Assembly (NCBI RefSeq): GCF_022399565.1
Contig: NZ_JAJTUT010000003.1
Location: 62,001 to 126,000, forward strand
DNA from: Flavobacterium algicola
GTDB lineage: Bacteria > Bacteroidota > Bacteroidia > Flavobacteriales > Flavobacteriaceae
Direction: 5' to 3'
Length of the DNA stretch: 64,000 bases
Part shown: piece after piece, positions 53,629-63,175 of the stretch
Position numbering within the stretch: position 1 is the stretch's first letter
Layout: each line of letters starts with the position of its first letter
Position numbers and translations under genes: made by a program
Notes under the pieces: generated by a model
Seen by the model: only the letters and a program-made list of their open reading frames with translations
The model's database searches: none
What the model was told of the DNA's origin: nothing

Positions 53629-56301
53629 ATGAAAATTTCAAAACACATCACTTTATTTTTCTCATTGTTTGTTGCAGTGATCAATGTGCATGCTCAAAAT
53701 TCAGACAATCATCCTCGATTGTTGGTAGAGCATAAAGATAGAACAGACTTAATACAAAAGATAGAAAAAGAAGATTGGGCCAAATCCTCTTGGAATAAAT
53801 TGCTGAGTGAAATCAATCCTTATGTGAATCGCCATGTTAAAGATTCGGCATGGATTGTATCTAGGTTAGCGATGTACTGGAAGTCAGATTCTCACTTCAC
53901 ACAATGTTACATAAAAGATGAAAATTGGGACTATGGGGAGGGTAATGCACCCGTTCCCACGGTACGTTTACCTGGTATGCGTACGTGGAACGAGTATGTT
54001 AACGTACCTCTTGAAGATAGAATTCCGTATAATGAATCTGGAGATTTGTTGGGTATCAGTCGTTCAAGTGCTGATAAAACACCAGTTTTGGTTCCTTATA
54101 AAAAGTCGGGCCATATGATTCGTGGCAATAATATAGAAATATTAGAACTGGCAGAAAAAGCCGCTTTTGCTTATTACATCACGCAAGATGAAAAATATGC
54201 CAAGTTTTCTTCTGATATTTTTTGGACATGGTTATTGGGGACTTATTATATGAATCCACCTTTGGATCCTGAAAAATCAAGCAAAGGATACGGCGGCTAC
54301 AAACCGGGAGGTATTTTAGGTTATTACGATTACGAAGTAATTCATGATGATTTACAAATTCCAGCGTCGGCAACCTACGATTTTTTATATAGTTACTTAA
54401 ACACACACCCTCACCAACATTTAAAAACCTTAAAAAAATCGACGACAGAAGTAGCAGGAACAGTGTTCAAACGTTTCATTGATCTAGGACTTATAAGAGG
54501 AGGTAAAAAAGGGAACTGGAACGTAAATAGATACAAAAATATTCTAGGTAGCATGTTAATATTAGAACCCAACGATTTTTACAAAGACGGAAAAGGGAGA
54601 GAATATTACATTCCGCTTTACACCCAGAAATCCTCTGATTATACAGCTGCTTTGCCAGAAATAATGGATTATTATGATAAAAAGACAGGATTATGGCCAG
54701 AGTCACCAGGCTATGCTTCGAGCATGATTCCGATTGTTTTAGACATGGGACTTGAATTGTTTAAATCAGGTATCAATACTTTGGAAGGAAATCCAATAAT
54801 TTCAAAAGCTGCATTGGCAAATTTAGGTTGGCTGGATGCACGCGGTAATTTGGTGGTTTTTGGCGATATGCGTGGCGGTCCTGCAAACATATCTTCGTTT
54901 GAATCTTTGCTAACATACTATACGTGGACAGGAGATACAGTGAAAGCAAAGGAGATGGCAACCGTTATTCGAAAAGGAATGCAATCGGGTGAGTATGATC
55001 GTAACAGTGTATCGTGGAAAGGAATTGTATTGAACCAATCTTTACCCGATTCGGGTAGTGATTTACCTTTTCGAAGAACTGCTTATTCACCCTTCCACAG
55101 ACATCTCATAATGAAGAATGGAAATAGTGAAAAAAATGGTTTAATGTTTACGCTTTATGGCGGAAAAAAAGGTAGCCATTTAGCAGAAAATGGTTTGGCA
55201 ATGCAATTTTACGGACAAGGTTGGGCATTAGCACCAGATGCATCTGCCTACGAGTCCTATTGGTCATCAGATTCAGAATACCACCGAGGAATTACTGGTA
55301 GCAATACTATTTTACCAGGTTATAAAGAAGGGGAACTAATAATCAATGCGATGGATCCAGCTGTAGATGTTAATGAAGGATTGTACAACAGTACAGAAAC
55401 GTCAGCCAATATTTCTTTTGCTGATTTTTCAGCAGCCGAAAAACGTCGCCTGGTTGCCATGGTACGTACCTCAGAAACTACAGGTTACTATGTTGATATT
55501 TTCAGATCCAATCAAGCAGATAATGATTACATACATCACAATTTGGGGAATGCTATTGTTTTAAAAGATGATGCAAACACTAATTTAAAATTAAACAGCG
55601 CGGCTGATTTGGGCACAAAATATGACAAAGCATATTCTTTTTTTAAGAACCAACAGAAGATAAATTATTCTAAAGATCTTAATGCTACTTGGTCTATCAC
55701 TACAACAAATCCCGCAATACATACCAGTATGTGGATGATGGGGCAGGAGAATAGAGTAGTTTACACCGTAGATGCACCACCGACAACATTTTTGGCAGAT
55801 ATTACACCGGGACAAGTAAATAAAAGTCCGCAAATGACGCCAACTCTAATCGTGCGACAAAACAATAATAATGCTGAAAAGCATCCTTTTGTAGCTGTTT
55901 TTGAATCATTCGAAACTGATAAAAAAGATATTAATTCGATTTCAAAATTAAGCAGTTCAGACAGTTTTGTAAGTCTGCTAGTTAATTCCAAAAAAAGCAA
56001 GCAATATATTTGTAATGCTACCGATGACAAACTGTATGAGCCTGTTGAAGATTTAAAATTCAGAGGGGTATTTGGAATCGTTTCAGAAAAGAATAATGAT
56101 TTTGAATATTTATATTTAGGTAAAGGTAAATTACTACAAAAGGGCGGGCATACAATAGAAGCGGTTGGTGATGCTGTTTCTGCTGAGTTAAGAATCGAAA
56201 ATGGCAAATATTATTATTCCTCAGATAAGGAAGTTAGAATTCAGCTTTACAAAGGCGAATCTAAAAAATATCCAGCAGCTTATAATATTCAAATAAAATA
56301 A
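53629..56301 (+). CDS. Heparinase II/III-fold protein, putative polysaccharide lyase (first)
   Basis: This 890-aa secreted protein (signal ends NVHAQ) starts HPRLLVEHKDRTDLIQKIEKEDWAKSSWNKLL (in pieces). It has a helical toroid domain (to about residue 430; EIMDYYDKKTGLWPESPGYASSMIPIVLDMG) and a beta-sandwich domain (from about 480), as in heparinase II/III-family lyases. In the active-site region it has GSHLAENGLAMQFYGQGWALAPDASAYESYW, with H517 and E520 where the sister gene has NHAHANG (H504, H506). It should cleave uronic-acid-containing polysaccharides by beta-elimination, matching the GH88 upstream. The CAZy PL family cannot be decided by eye. It is 10 bp from the next lyase. Confidence 0.8.
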   Translation: MKISKHITLFFSLFVAVINVHAQNSDNHPRLLVEHKDRTDLIQKIEKEDWAKSSWNKLLSEINPYVNRHVKDSAWIVSRLAMYWKSDSHFTQCYIKDENWDYGEGNAPVPTVRLPGMRTWNEYVNVPLEDRIPYNESGDLLGISRSSADKTPVLVPYKKSGHMIRGNNIEILELAEKAAFAYYITQDEKYAKFSSDIFWTWLLGTYYMNPPLDPEKSSKGYGGYKPGGILGYYDYEVIHDDLQIPASATYDFLYSYLNTHPHQHLKTLKKSTTEVAGTVFKRFIDLGLIRGGKKGNWNVNRYKNILGSMLILEPNDFYKDGKGREYYIPLYTQKSSDYTAALPEIMDYYDKKTGLWPESPGYASSMIPIVLDMGLELFKSGINTLEGNPIISKAALANLGWLDARGNLVVFGDMRGGPANISSFESLLTYYTWTGDTVKAKEMATVIRKGMQSGEYDRNSVSWKGIVLNQSLPDSGSDLPFRRTAYSPFHRHLIMKNGNSEKNGLMFTLYGGKKGSHLAENGLAMQFYGQGWALAPDASAYESYWSSDSEYHRGITGSNTILPGYKEGELIINAMDPAVDVNEGLYNSTETSANISFADFSAAEKRRLVAMVRTSETTGYYVDIFRSNQADNDYIHHNLGNAIVLKDDANTNLKLNSAADLGTKYDKAYSFFKNQQKINYSKDLNATWSITTTNPAIHTSMWMMGQENRVVYTVDAPPTTFLADITPGQVNKSPQMTPTLIVRQNNNNAEKHPFVAVFESFETDKKDINSISKLSSSDSFVSLLVNSKKSKQYICNATDDKLYEPVEDLKFRGVFGIVSEKNNDFEYLYLGKGKLLQKGGHTIEAVGDAVSAELRIENGKYYYSSDKEVRIQLYKGESKKYPAAYNIQIK

Positions 56302-56311
56302 AACACAGGTA

Positions 56312-59101
56312 ATGAAAATAAAAATCTCTTTGGTAGTAATAACATCTTATTTTTTATTGAATACCGTTGGAACACTAGCGCAAAACAGCGTACACCCAAG
56401 AGTGTACACAACAAATGCTGCAAAGAATGATTTCATTCAATCTATTGATAAGGTTTCTTGGAAGAAAGAGTTTGTTGATGCAAAAAAGCAAAAGTTAGAA
56501 AAGTACTTGAAGTTATGGCAACAAAATCCGAACTGGTTGGTTTCTAGGTTGCAAATGAACTGGAATACCAAGCATGATAAAGTGTTTCTTAACAGTGGCG
56601 AATTTGCCTACTCATCTGGTAGTGCACCAGTGCCTACAGTGAGGTATTCTGGGACACGTGATTGGGCATCTGATTATTCGAGACCAAAATTAGAGGACGT
56701 ACAACCGTATTTGGATGATCCTAGAGGTTTGTATTTGAAAAATAATAAAACCAAGAAAATGGAATGGACACATCCATCTAAAGCAGGTTTTGCTATAGAA
56801 AAAACCAACGAAGAAATAATGGGACTGGTTGAAGATGCCGCATTTTTATATTGGTTGACGGGTGATGAGAAATATGCAAAATTTGCAGCTCCTGTATTTT
56901 TAAAATATATGGAAGGGATGTACTATAGAGAAGCACCTGTTGATTTGAAGAAATCAGATCAAGCACGTATTTCTGGTCTTGCAACTTTTGAGGTGATTCA
57001 TGAAGGAATTGTTGTTCCCTTAGTAACTTCATATGACTTTCTGTATACTTATCTAAAAGCGAACAATAATAATTTGGACCATTCTGTTGCTGTTTTTCAA
57101 AAATGGGGAGATCAAATTATAGTAAACGGTATTCCAGATAACAACTGGAATTTATTTCAAGCTCGATTTTTAACCTATATCGGAATAGTTTTAGATAAAA
57201 ATGATACTTATAAAAATGGTAAAGGAAGTGAATATTTCCTAAAATATACCTTTGATGAGTCAACAGAACGACAATTGGCGGTTAAAGAATCTCTTTTGGT
57301 TTATGATGAAGAGACGGGTATTTGGCCAGAATCTCCATCTTATTCAGTGCATGTAATTACGACACTTTTAAGGATTTTCACATTATTGGATCATACGACA
57401 AATAACAATGAGTTCTTAAATGTTCCTATTATCGAAAAGGCTGCTTTGGCTTCTTTTCAATATTTGTTCCCTAGTGGATATCTGCTTGGTTTTGGAGATT
57501 CACACCATTCGATACTACCTCCAGAAAATTTTGAATTATTAATTTCGAACTATAAAAAATACACTCAGAAAGAAAAAGAGGTTTTGATCTCGAGTATTTT
57601 AGACAAAATGATTGCGGATAAATTATATACCAGAAAAGCATCAGATTATTTTGATTTGTTTTTTTATGTTGATGAACTACAGAAAAATAGTTCGGGAGCA
57701 AGCAGCAGTATTCAACTTATTTCGCCAACCTTTTATGCACCCAATGTGAGCATGTTCAACCAGCGCATGGGAAAAGGGTCTGATGCCGTGATGGTTTCCA
57801 CCGTGGGATCATATGGTAATCATGCACATGCAAATGGTATCGCTATAGAATTGTTTGCAAACAATTATGCAATAGGTCCCGATATGGGTAAAGGACCTAG
57901 TTACTGGAATGAAGCACATAGAGAATTTTACTCACGATTTCCAGCTCACAACACAGTTGCAGTTGACGGAAAATCAGATTATAGCGCTATGAGAAGTTAC
58001 CATCCTTTTTCATTAGACAATAGTTTTCCAAAATCGGGAATGACATCTATTTTTGATAAAGTGACCTTATCAAAAGTTTCGTTTCTAGAGCCACAGACTA
58101 ATGCAGATCAACAACGTTTGACGGCCGTTATAAAATCAAAAACTCAAAAGCCTTATATAATCGATATTTTTAGATCTAAAAAGCAACAAGACGGCAAACA
58201 GAAGCATGAATATTTTTACCACAATATTGGTCAGTCACTTGATATATTCGATTCAAACAACAAATTAATTTCGCTTAATAGTACAGATGAGTTGAGCACT
58301 AAATATGGTGATATAAAAGGATATGATTATTTTGAAGATAAAAAGAAAGTAAAAACAGCTCAAGATATTCAAGCCGTTTTTTCTATCAAAGACAAGCAAA
58401 ATAGTTTCATGAAATTATGGATTAAAGGAAATGAAAATCAAACTATTTATAGCGTAAAGAGCCCAAAGTCAAATGCATTAAGCAAAGGAACAGCTCCTGC
58501 AGATTTAGTAGAAGCAAAAGTGCCAACTCTGGTAGTAAAAAGAGATGCAGCCGCTTGGGAACAACCTTTTGCTATTGTTTTTAACCCTTATCTTGAAGGA
58601 GAAAAAAATCCTATTACTACTGTTGAATACGCTTCTTTAAAAAGTAATCCCAATGTTCAAGTTATCGAACTAACCTTGGATGATAAGGAAACAAGAGATA
58701 AAATAATTGCAACTACATCTGATCGAGATGAGGTAGAAGAAGGAGATTTTTATCAATTAGGATTGCTGTCAATTACAAGAAAGACACCTGATGCCAAAAT
58801 AATGGATTTTCTTTTTTTATCTGGTATGTCTAAATTTATACAAGATGGATGGGAAATTATCGCTGCCGGAACTCCTATAACAATGTCTGTAGAAAATGAG
58901 GAGAATCAATTTGTAATTCAAAATGATGGTCCAGTTGTAATGAAAGTTCCATTTTATAAAGGTAAAAAAACGGCAGAATTAAGGATTTATGAAAATGATA
59001 CATTAATCGAAACAAGACAAGGAATTCCAAGTCGTTCCAACCCGGAGCAAATCGATTTTAGATTAAGTAAAGCGTATGATAAAGTAGTAATTGTATTTTA
59101 A
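56312..59101 (+). CDS. Heparinase II/III-fold protein, putative polysaccharide lyase (second)
   Basis: This 929-aa secreted protein (signal ends GTLAQ) is paralogous to its upstream neighbour. Both open with HPR..., WLVSRLQMNW/WIVSRLAMYW and APVPTVR. A toroid domain contains YDEETGIWPESPSYSVHVI near residue 335, and a beta-sandwich follows. The active-site region is GNHAHANGIAIELFANNYAIGPDMG (N503, H504, H506), then HREFYSRFPAHNTVAVDG. This is the HAH-type motif of heparinase II/III relatives and looks catalytically complete. It is 35 bp before the GH141-like gene. It probably generates unsaturated oligosaccharides from the main chain. The substrate is not assigned. Confidence 0.83.
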   Translation: MKIKISLVVITSYFLLNTVGTLAQNSVHPRVYTTNAAKNDFIQSIDKVSWKKEFVDAKKQKLEKYLKLWQQNPNWLVSRLQMNWNTKHDKVFLNSGEFAYSSGSAPVPTVRYSGTRDWASDYSRPKLEDVQPYLDDPRGLYLKNNKTKKMEWTHPSKAGFAIEKTNEEIMGLVEDAAFLYWLTGDEKYAKFAAPVFLKYMEGMYYREAPVDLKKSDQARISGLATFEVIHEGIVVPLVTSYDFLYTYLKANNNNLDHSVAVFQKWGDQIIVNGIPDNNWNLFQARFLTYIGIVLDKNDTYKNGKGSEYFLKYTFDESTERQLAVKESLLVYDEETGIWPESPSYSVHVITTLLRIFTLLDHTTNNNEFLNVPIIEKAALASFQYLFPSGYLLGFGDSHHSILPPENFELLISNYKKYTQKEKEVLISSILDKMIADKLYTRKASDYFDLFFYVDELQKNSSGASSSIQLISPTFYAPNVSMFNQRMGKGSDAVMVSTVGSYGNHAHANGIAIELFANNYAIGPDMGKGPSYWNEAHREFYSRFPAHNTVAVDGKSDYSAMRSYHPFSLDNSFPKSGMTSIFDKVTLSKVSFLEPQTNADQQRLTAVIKSKTQKPYIIDIFRSKKQQDGKQKHEYFYHNIGQSLDIFDSNNKLISLNSTDELSTKYGDIKGYDYFEDKKKVKTAQDIQAVFSIKDKQNSFMKLWIKGNENQTIYSVKSPKSNALSKGTAPADLVEAKVPTLVVKRDAAAWEQPFAIVFNPYLEGEKNPITTVEYASLKSNPNVQVIELTLDDKETRDKIIATTSDRDEVEEGDFYQLGLLSITRKTPDAKIMDFLFLSGMSKFIQDGWEIIAAGTPITMSVENEENQFVIQNDGPVVMKVPFYKGKKTAELRIYENDTLIETRQGIPSRSNPEQIDFRLSKAYDKVVIVF

Positions 59102-59136
59102 ATCAAACAAATCAATTCGATAATAACCAAAGGATA

Positions 59137-61503
59137 ATGAAACAAACCAAATTCTACACAACAGTAATTGCCCTGCTCTTCTCGTGCTTTATGCAAGCAC
59201 AAAGTATTGCACTTTTTGTATCAAAAAAAGCGACAACAAGTAGTGATGGTAGTAAACAGAAGCCGTTTGCAACCCTCGGTGAAGCTATCAAGAAATCAAA
59301 ACAGTTAAAACAAGAAGATGCTAAAGCTAGTATTGTCGTTAATATACTTCCTGGTGAATATCATTTGACTGAAGCAATCACGATACCTGCCATTTTGAGT
59401 GGGATTACAATTAAGGGTACAAGTGCGTCTGAGGTATTTTTAAAAGGATCAAGCATTCTACCAACAAAATGGGAAAAATACAATGAAAATATTTTTGTTA
59501 CAACTGTTCCCCCAAACTCAAATTTTGATCAATTAATTGTCAATGATCAATCACAAATTCTAGCAAGATATCCCAACTATGATGAGCAAGCTCAATATTG
59601 GCAGGGATATGCAGCAGATGCGCTCTCGAAAGACAGAGTATCATCATGGAAGAATCCAAAAGGAGCTTATTTTAATGCTCTTCACAGTGGTAAATGGGGA
59701 GGTTTTCATTGGGTGGTGACAGGAGTTGATGCCAAAGGAGAAGCAATTTTAGAAGGTGGTCAGCAAAATAATAGAGGATCTAAGCCGCATGAAGAATACC
59801 GTATGGTAGAAAATGTTTTTGAAGAATTAGACAGTCCAGGAGAATGGTTTTTGGACAAAGACAAAAACAAACTCTATTATTGGCCGGCAAAGGGAATTTC
59901 TATTAGTAGTTCAAAATTTGAAGTTTTGGTTTTAAAGGAGTTACTGCTAGTGGTGGGAACACTAGATAATCCAGTGAGGAATGTTAGCATATCAAATATC
60001 ACTTTCGAAAATACAAACCGCACTTTCATGGAGAAATTTGAACCTCTGCTGCGAAGTGATTGGACAATTTACAGAGGAAGTGTATTGTTTTTTGAAGGTA
60101 CCGAGAATTGTAAAATAGAGGATAGCGAATTTAAAAAATTGGGTGGTAATGTAATCATGGCAAGCAAATACAACAAAGGATTAAAGGTAAAAGGGAATCA
60201 TATTCATGACTGTGGAGCAAGTGCTATATCTTTTATTGGTGATGCTTCTGCAGTACGTTCTCCTTCTTTTAATTATGCTCAATTTGTTCCGGTAGCAGAT
60301 ATGGATTCTGTAGCTGGACCTAAAAACGAATTGTATCCTCGTGAATGTTTGGTAGCTGATAATTTAATCTATAGAATAGGTAGAATCGAAAAACAAACAG
60401 CGGGTGTGCAGATTTCGATGGCAATGGATATTGTCGTGCGTCACAATAGTATTTATGATGTTCCAAGAGCAGGTATTAATATTGGTGACGGAACTTGGGG
60501 TGGTCACGTACTCGAATTCAACGATGTATTCAATACAGTTCTAGAAACTAGCGATCACGGTTCATTTAACTCTTGGGGTAGAGACCGATTCTGGCACCCA
60601 AAGCGCAATGTAATGGACAGTCTTACAACTGCAAGGCCAGATATGTATTTACTAGATGCTATCAAAACAACGATTATACGTAACAATCGCTTTCGCTGTG
60701 ATCATGGTTGGGATATTGACTTAGACGACGGTTCTTCCAATTATCATATTTATAACAATTTATTACTCAACAGTGGTCTTAAATTGCGTGAAGGTTTTAA
60801 TCGTGTTGCAGAAAATAACATTATAGTCAATAATTCGCTGCATCCACATGTTTGGTTTGCCAATAGTGAAGACGTTTTTAAAAATAATATTATAGCAGAC
60901 ACTTATCAAGATGTAGGTTTATTGGGCTGGGGAAAAGAATTGGATTATAATTTTTTTGCAACAGAAGTGGCAATGATGAAATCGCAAATTTATAATAGAG
61001 ATCTTCACAGTGCTTACGGATCTCCTATGTTTGTAAATTCTGCAGCACTAGATTTTTCTGTCGCAGCAAATTCACCAGCTTTAAAAATCGGTTTTAAAAA
61101 CTTTCCAATGGATCAATTTGGGGTTCAGAAACCAAGTTTAAAAGCGATCGCCAAAACGCCAGAAGTACCAGTAATAAAAAGTGCTTCAGAAACAAAAGCG
61201 GCTCAGAATGCTGAGGTTTCTTGGTTACGAAATAACATCAAAAGCGTAGAATCAGAACAAGAGCAATCAGCATACGGATTGAATTCTCCAGAAGGAGTCA
61301 TCATAGTACGAATATGGAACAATAGTCCTGCAGTAAAAAATGATGGTCTCAAAAAAGGTGATGTCATTTTAAAAGCAGCAAATAAAAAAGTGGCTACCGT
61401 AAAAGATTTTTTTACAATCAATGTCGAAAATAAGGAAGATACATTGGACTTGGTCATTATGCGAAATCAATCTGAAATGAAATTAACAATTAACACAAAA
61501 TAA
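59137..61503 (+). CDS. GH141-like parallel beta-helix protein with C-terminal PDZ domain
   Basis: This is a 788-aa secreted protein (signal ends CFMQAQ). Residues ~25-320 form an N-terminal beta-rich part (KPFATLGEAIKKSKQL, NILPGEYHLTEAITIP). Residues ~320-640 form a right-handed beta-helix with FNSWGRDRFWHPKRN and DIDLDDGSSNYHIYNNLLLNSGLKLREG (in pieces), a pattern I know from GH141, the family with a fucosidase in RG-II breakdown. Residues ~695-788 are a PDZ domain (GLNSPEGVIIVRIWNNSPAV, GLKKGDVILKAANKKVATVKDF). A PDZ on such a glycosidase is unusual. It lies between the lyases and the third sulfatase. Fucosidase activity is an inference. Confidence 0.78.
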   Translation: MKQTKFYTTVIALLFSCFMQAQSIALFVSKKATTSSDGSKQKPFATLGEAIKKSKQLKQEDAKASIVVNILPGEYHLTEAITIPAILSGITIKGTSASEVFLKGSSILPTKWEKYNENIFVTTVPPNSNFDQLIVNDQSQILARYPNYDEQAQYWQGYAADALSKDRVSSWKNPKGAYFNALHSGKWGGFHWVVTGVDAKGEAILEGGQQNNRGSKPHEEYRMVENVFEELDSPGEWFLDKDKNKLYYWPAKGISISSSKFEVLVLKELLLVVGTLDNPVRNVSISNITFENTNRTFMEKFEPLLRSDWTIYRGSVLFFEGTENCKIEDSEFKKLGGNVIMASKYNKGLKVKGNHIHDCGASAISFIGDASAVRSPSFNYAQFVPVADMDSVAGPKNELYPRECLVADNLIYRIGRIEKQTAGVQISMAMDIVVRHNSIYDVPRAGINIGDGTWGGHVLEFNDVFNTVLETSDHGSFNSWGRDRFWHPKRNVMDSLTTARPDMYLLDAIKTTIIRNNRFRCDHGWDIDLDDGSSNYHIYNNLLLNSGLKLREGFNRVAENNIIVNNSLHPHVWFANSEDVFKNNIIADTYQDVGLLGWGKELDYNFFATEVAMMKSQIYNRDLHSAYGSPMFVNSAALDFSVAANSPALKIGFKNFPMDQFGVQKPSLKAIAKTPEVPVIKSASETKAAQNAEVSWLRNNIKSVESEQEQSAYGLNSPEGVIIVRIWNNSPAVKNDGLKKGDVILKAANKKVATVKDFFTINVENKEDTLDLVIMRNQSEMKLTINTK

Positions 61504-61522
61504 CAATTTAAAACACAAAATT

Positions 61523-63046
61523 ATGGACTGTAAGAAGAATATTTTAAGATTTTGTGTTGTAATTCTATTAGGTCAAGTAAGCTTTGCACAAGAAAACAAA
61601 GAACTCCCTAACATTGTGCTGATCAATGCGGATGATCTTGGTTATGGTGATTTAGGTTGTTATGGAGCAACAAAATTACAAACTTCAAACATTGATAAAT
61701 TAGCAAAGGAAGGACGAATGTTTACAGATGCGCATTCAGCCTCTTCTGTTTGTACGCCATCACGATATGCACTACTTACAGGAGAATATCCTGTTAGGCA
61801 AGGAAATTTATATAATCCTATTTTTCTTAAAGACAAACTAGTAATAGATACCGAAAAGGAAACATTGGCTTCATTACTAAAAAAAGTAGGTTACACAACA
61901 GCATGCATTGGAAAATGGCATCTTGGTTTTGGAACAGCAAAGCCAGTAGACTGGAATAAAAAACTAGCTCCTGGTCCTAATGAATTAGGCTTTGATTATT
62001 ACTACGGTGTTCCTGTTGTGAATAGTCATCCTCCTTTTGTATATGTTGAAAATCATAATGTAGTTGGACTTACAGAGGACGACCCATTTGTGTACGGAAA
62101 AAAAGCCAAAACAAAAGAAATTTTCGAGAAAATGAATTTAGATGATATTGGAGGAGCAGATAAGGCGCATGCACTATATGTTGATGAAGAAGTTGGTATT
62201 CATTTAAAAGATAAAGCACTCGGTTGGATGAAAGAGCAAAAAGATAAACCATTCTTTCTATATTTTGCTACAACCAATATCCACCATCCTTTTACACCAG
62301 CACCACAATTTGTAGGTACGAGCGGATGTGGCTTGTATGGAGACTTTGTTCATGAGTTGGATTGGATTGTTGGTGAGGTCATGCAGACTTTAAAAGAAAT
62401 GGGAGTAGCTGAAAATACTTTGGTAATATTCACCAGTGACAATGGAGGAATGTTTAATGCCACTGGACAAAATGCTTGGATACAAGGGCATAAAATGAAC
62501 GGTAATTTGTTGGGGTTTAAGTTTGATGCTTGGGAAGGTGGCAATCGCATTCCATTAATCGCTCATTGGCCTAGTAAAATAAAAGGGGGAGAGGTATCTA
62601 ATCAGTTAATTTGCAATGTAGATATGCTTGCCACTTTCGCAGCACTTACTGGGCAGAAATTAGCTAAAGGGCAAGGACAGGATAGTAGAAATATGTTAGG
62701 AGTAATTACAGGACAAACAAATAAGCAAATAAGAAATGAACTGCTTTTGGCTCCTAAAAACCGTTCTCATCTTGCCATTCGAAAAGGGAAATGGTTGTAT
62801 GTAGGTGCTAAAGGAGGTGGAGGTTTTACTTCTAATAAGCAAGGCACACATGGTTTTGGAGGTCCTGCGGCTATATCTTTTGCAGAAGAATTTAATACCG
62901 ATATCGAAAATGGAAAAATTAAAAATGAGGCACCTCCAGCACAACTTTATAATCTTAAAGATGATATTTCACAAACTACTAACCTGTATTTAAAATACCC
63001 TGATGTAGTGAAAGAAATGCAAAATATGTTAGACAAATACAAATAA
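61523..63046 (+). CDS. Secreted S1-type sulfatase (third)
   Basis: This 507-aa sulfatase has a signal peptide ending QVSFAQ. The modified residue is C77 in ASSVCTPSRYALLTGEYPVR (CTPSR), with NADDLGYGDLGCYGATKLQT and IFTSDNGGMF as metal-site motifs, and CIGKWHLGFG. Its substrate-loop region contains YYGVPVVNSHPPFVYVENH and a Gly-rich AKGGGGFTSNKQGTHGFGG segment that the other two sulfatases lack. It follows the GH141-like gene by 19 bp. Three different S1 sulfatases in one PUL suggest several sulfate positions. The specific position cannot be read from sequence. Confidence 0.93.
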   Translation: MDCKKNILRFCVVILLGQVSFAQENKELPNIVLINADDLGYGDLGCYGATKLQTSNIDKLAKEGRMFTDAHSASSVCTPSRYALLTGEYPVRQGNLYNPIFLKDKLVIDTEKETLASLLKKVGYTTACIGKWHLGFGTAKPVDWNKKLAPGPNELGFDYYYGVPVVNSHPPFVYVENHNVVGLTEDDPFVYGKKAKTKEIFEKMNLDDIGGADKAHALYVDEEVGIHLKDKALGWMKEQKDKPFFLYFATTNIHHPFTPAPQFVGTSGCGLYGDFVHELDWIVGEVMQTLKEMGVAENTLVIFTSDNGGMFNATGQNAWIQGHKMNGNLLGFKFDAWEGGNRIPLIAHWPSKIKGGEVSNQLICNVDMLATFAALTGQKLAKGQGQDSRNMLGVITGQTNKQIRNELLLAPKNRSHLAIRKGKWLYVGAKGGGGFTSNKQGTHGFGGPAAISFAEEFNTDIENGKIKNEAPPAQLYNLKDDISQTTNLYLKYPDVVKEMQNMLDKYK

Positions 63047-63175
63047 GATGTAAACAATAAATAATCAAAGTGAAAAGTCTAATAGTATTCCTTACCGAAT
63101 TTTTGTTATGAGAAATCAAGCCAAAAAAGAAATTACTATTAATACAAATTAAAAATAGATATAAAAAAGCATAAG

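Noticed and set aside
42039..63046. Assignment as a heparin or chondroitin PUL because of heparinase-fold genes, GH88 and sulfatases
   Set aside because: Three fucosidase-type enzymes, two esterases and the GH43-like protein do not fit a simple glycosaminoglycan, and heparinase-fold lyases act on many uronates.
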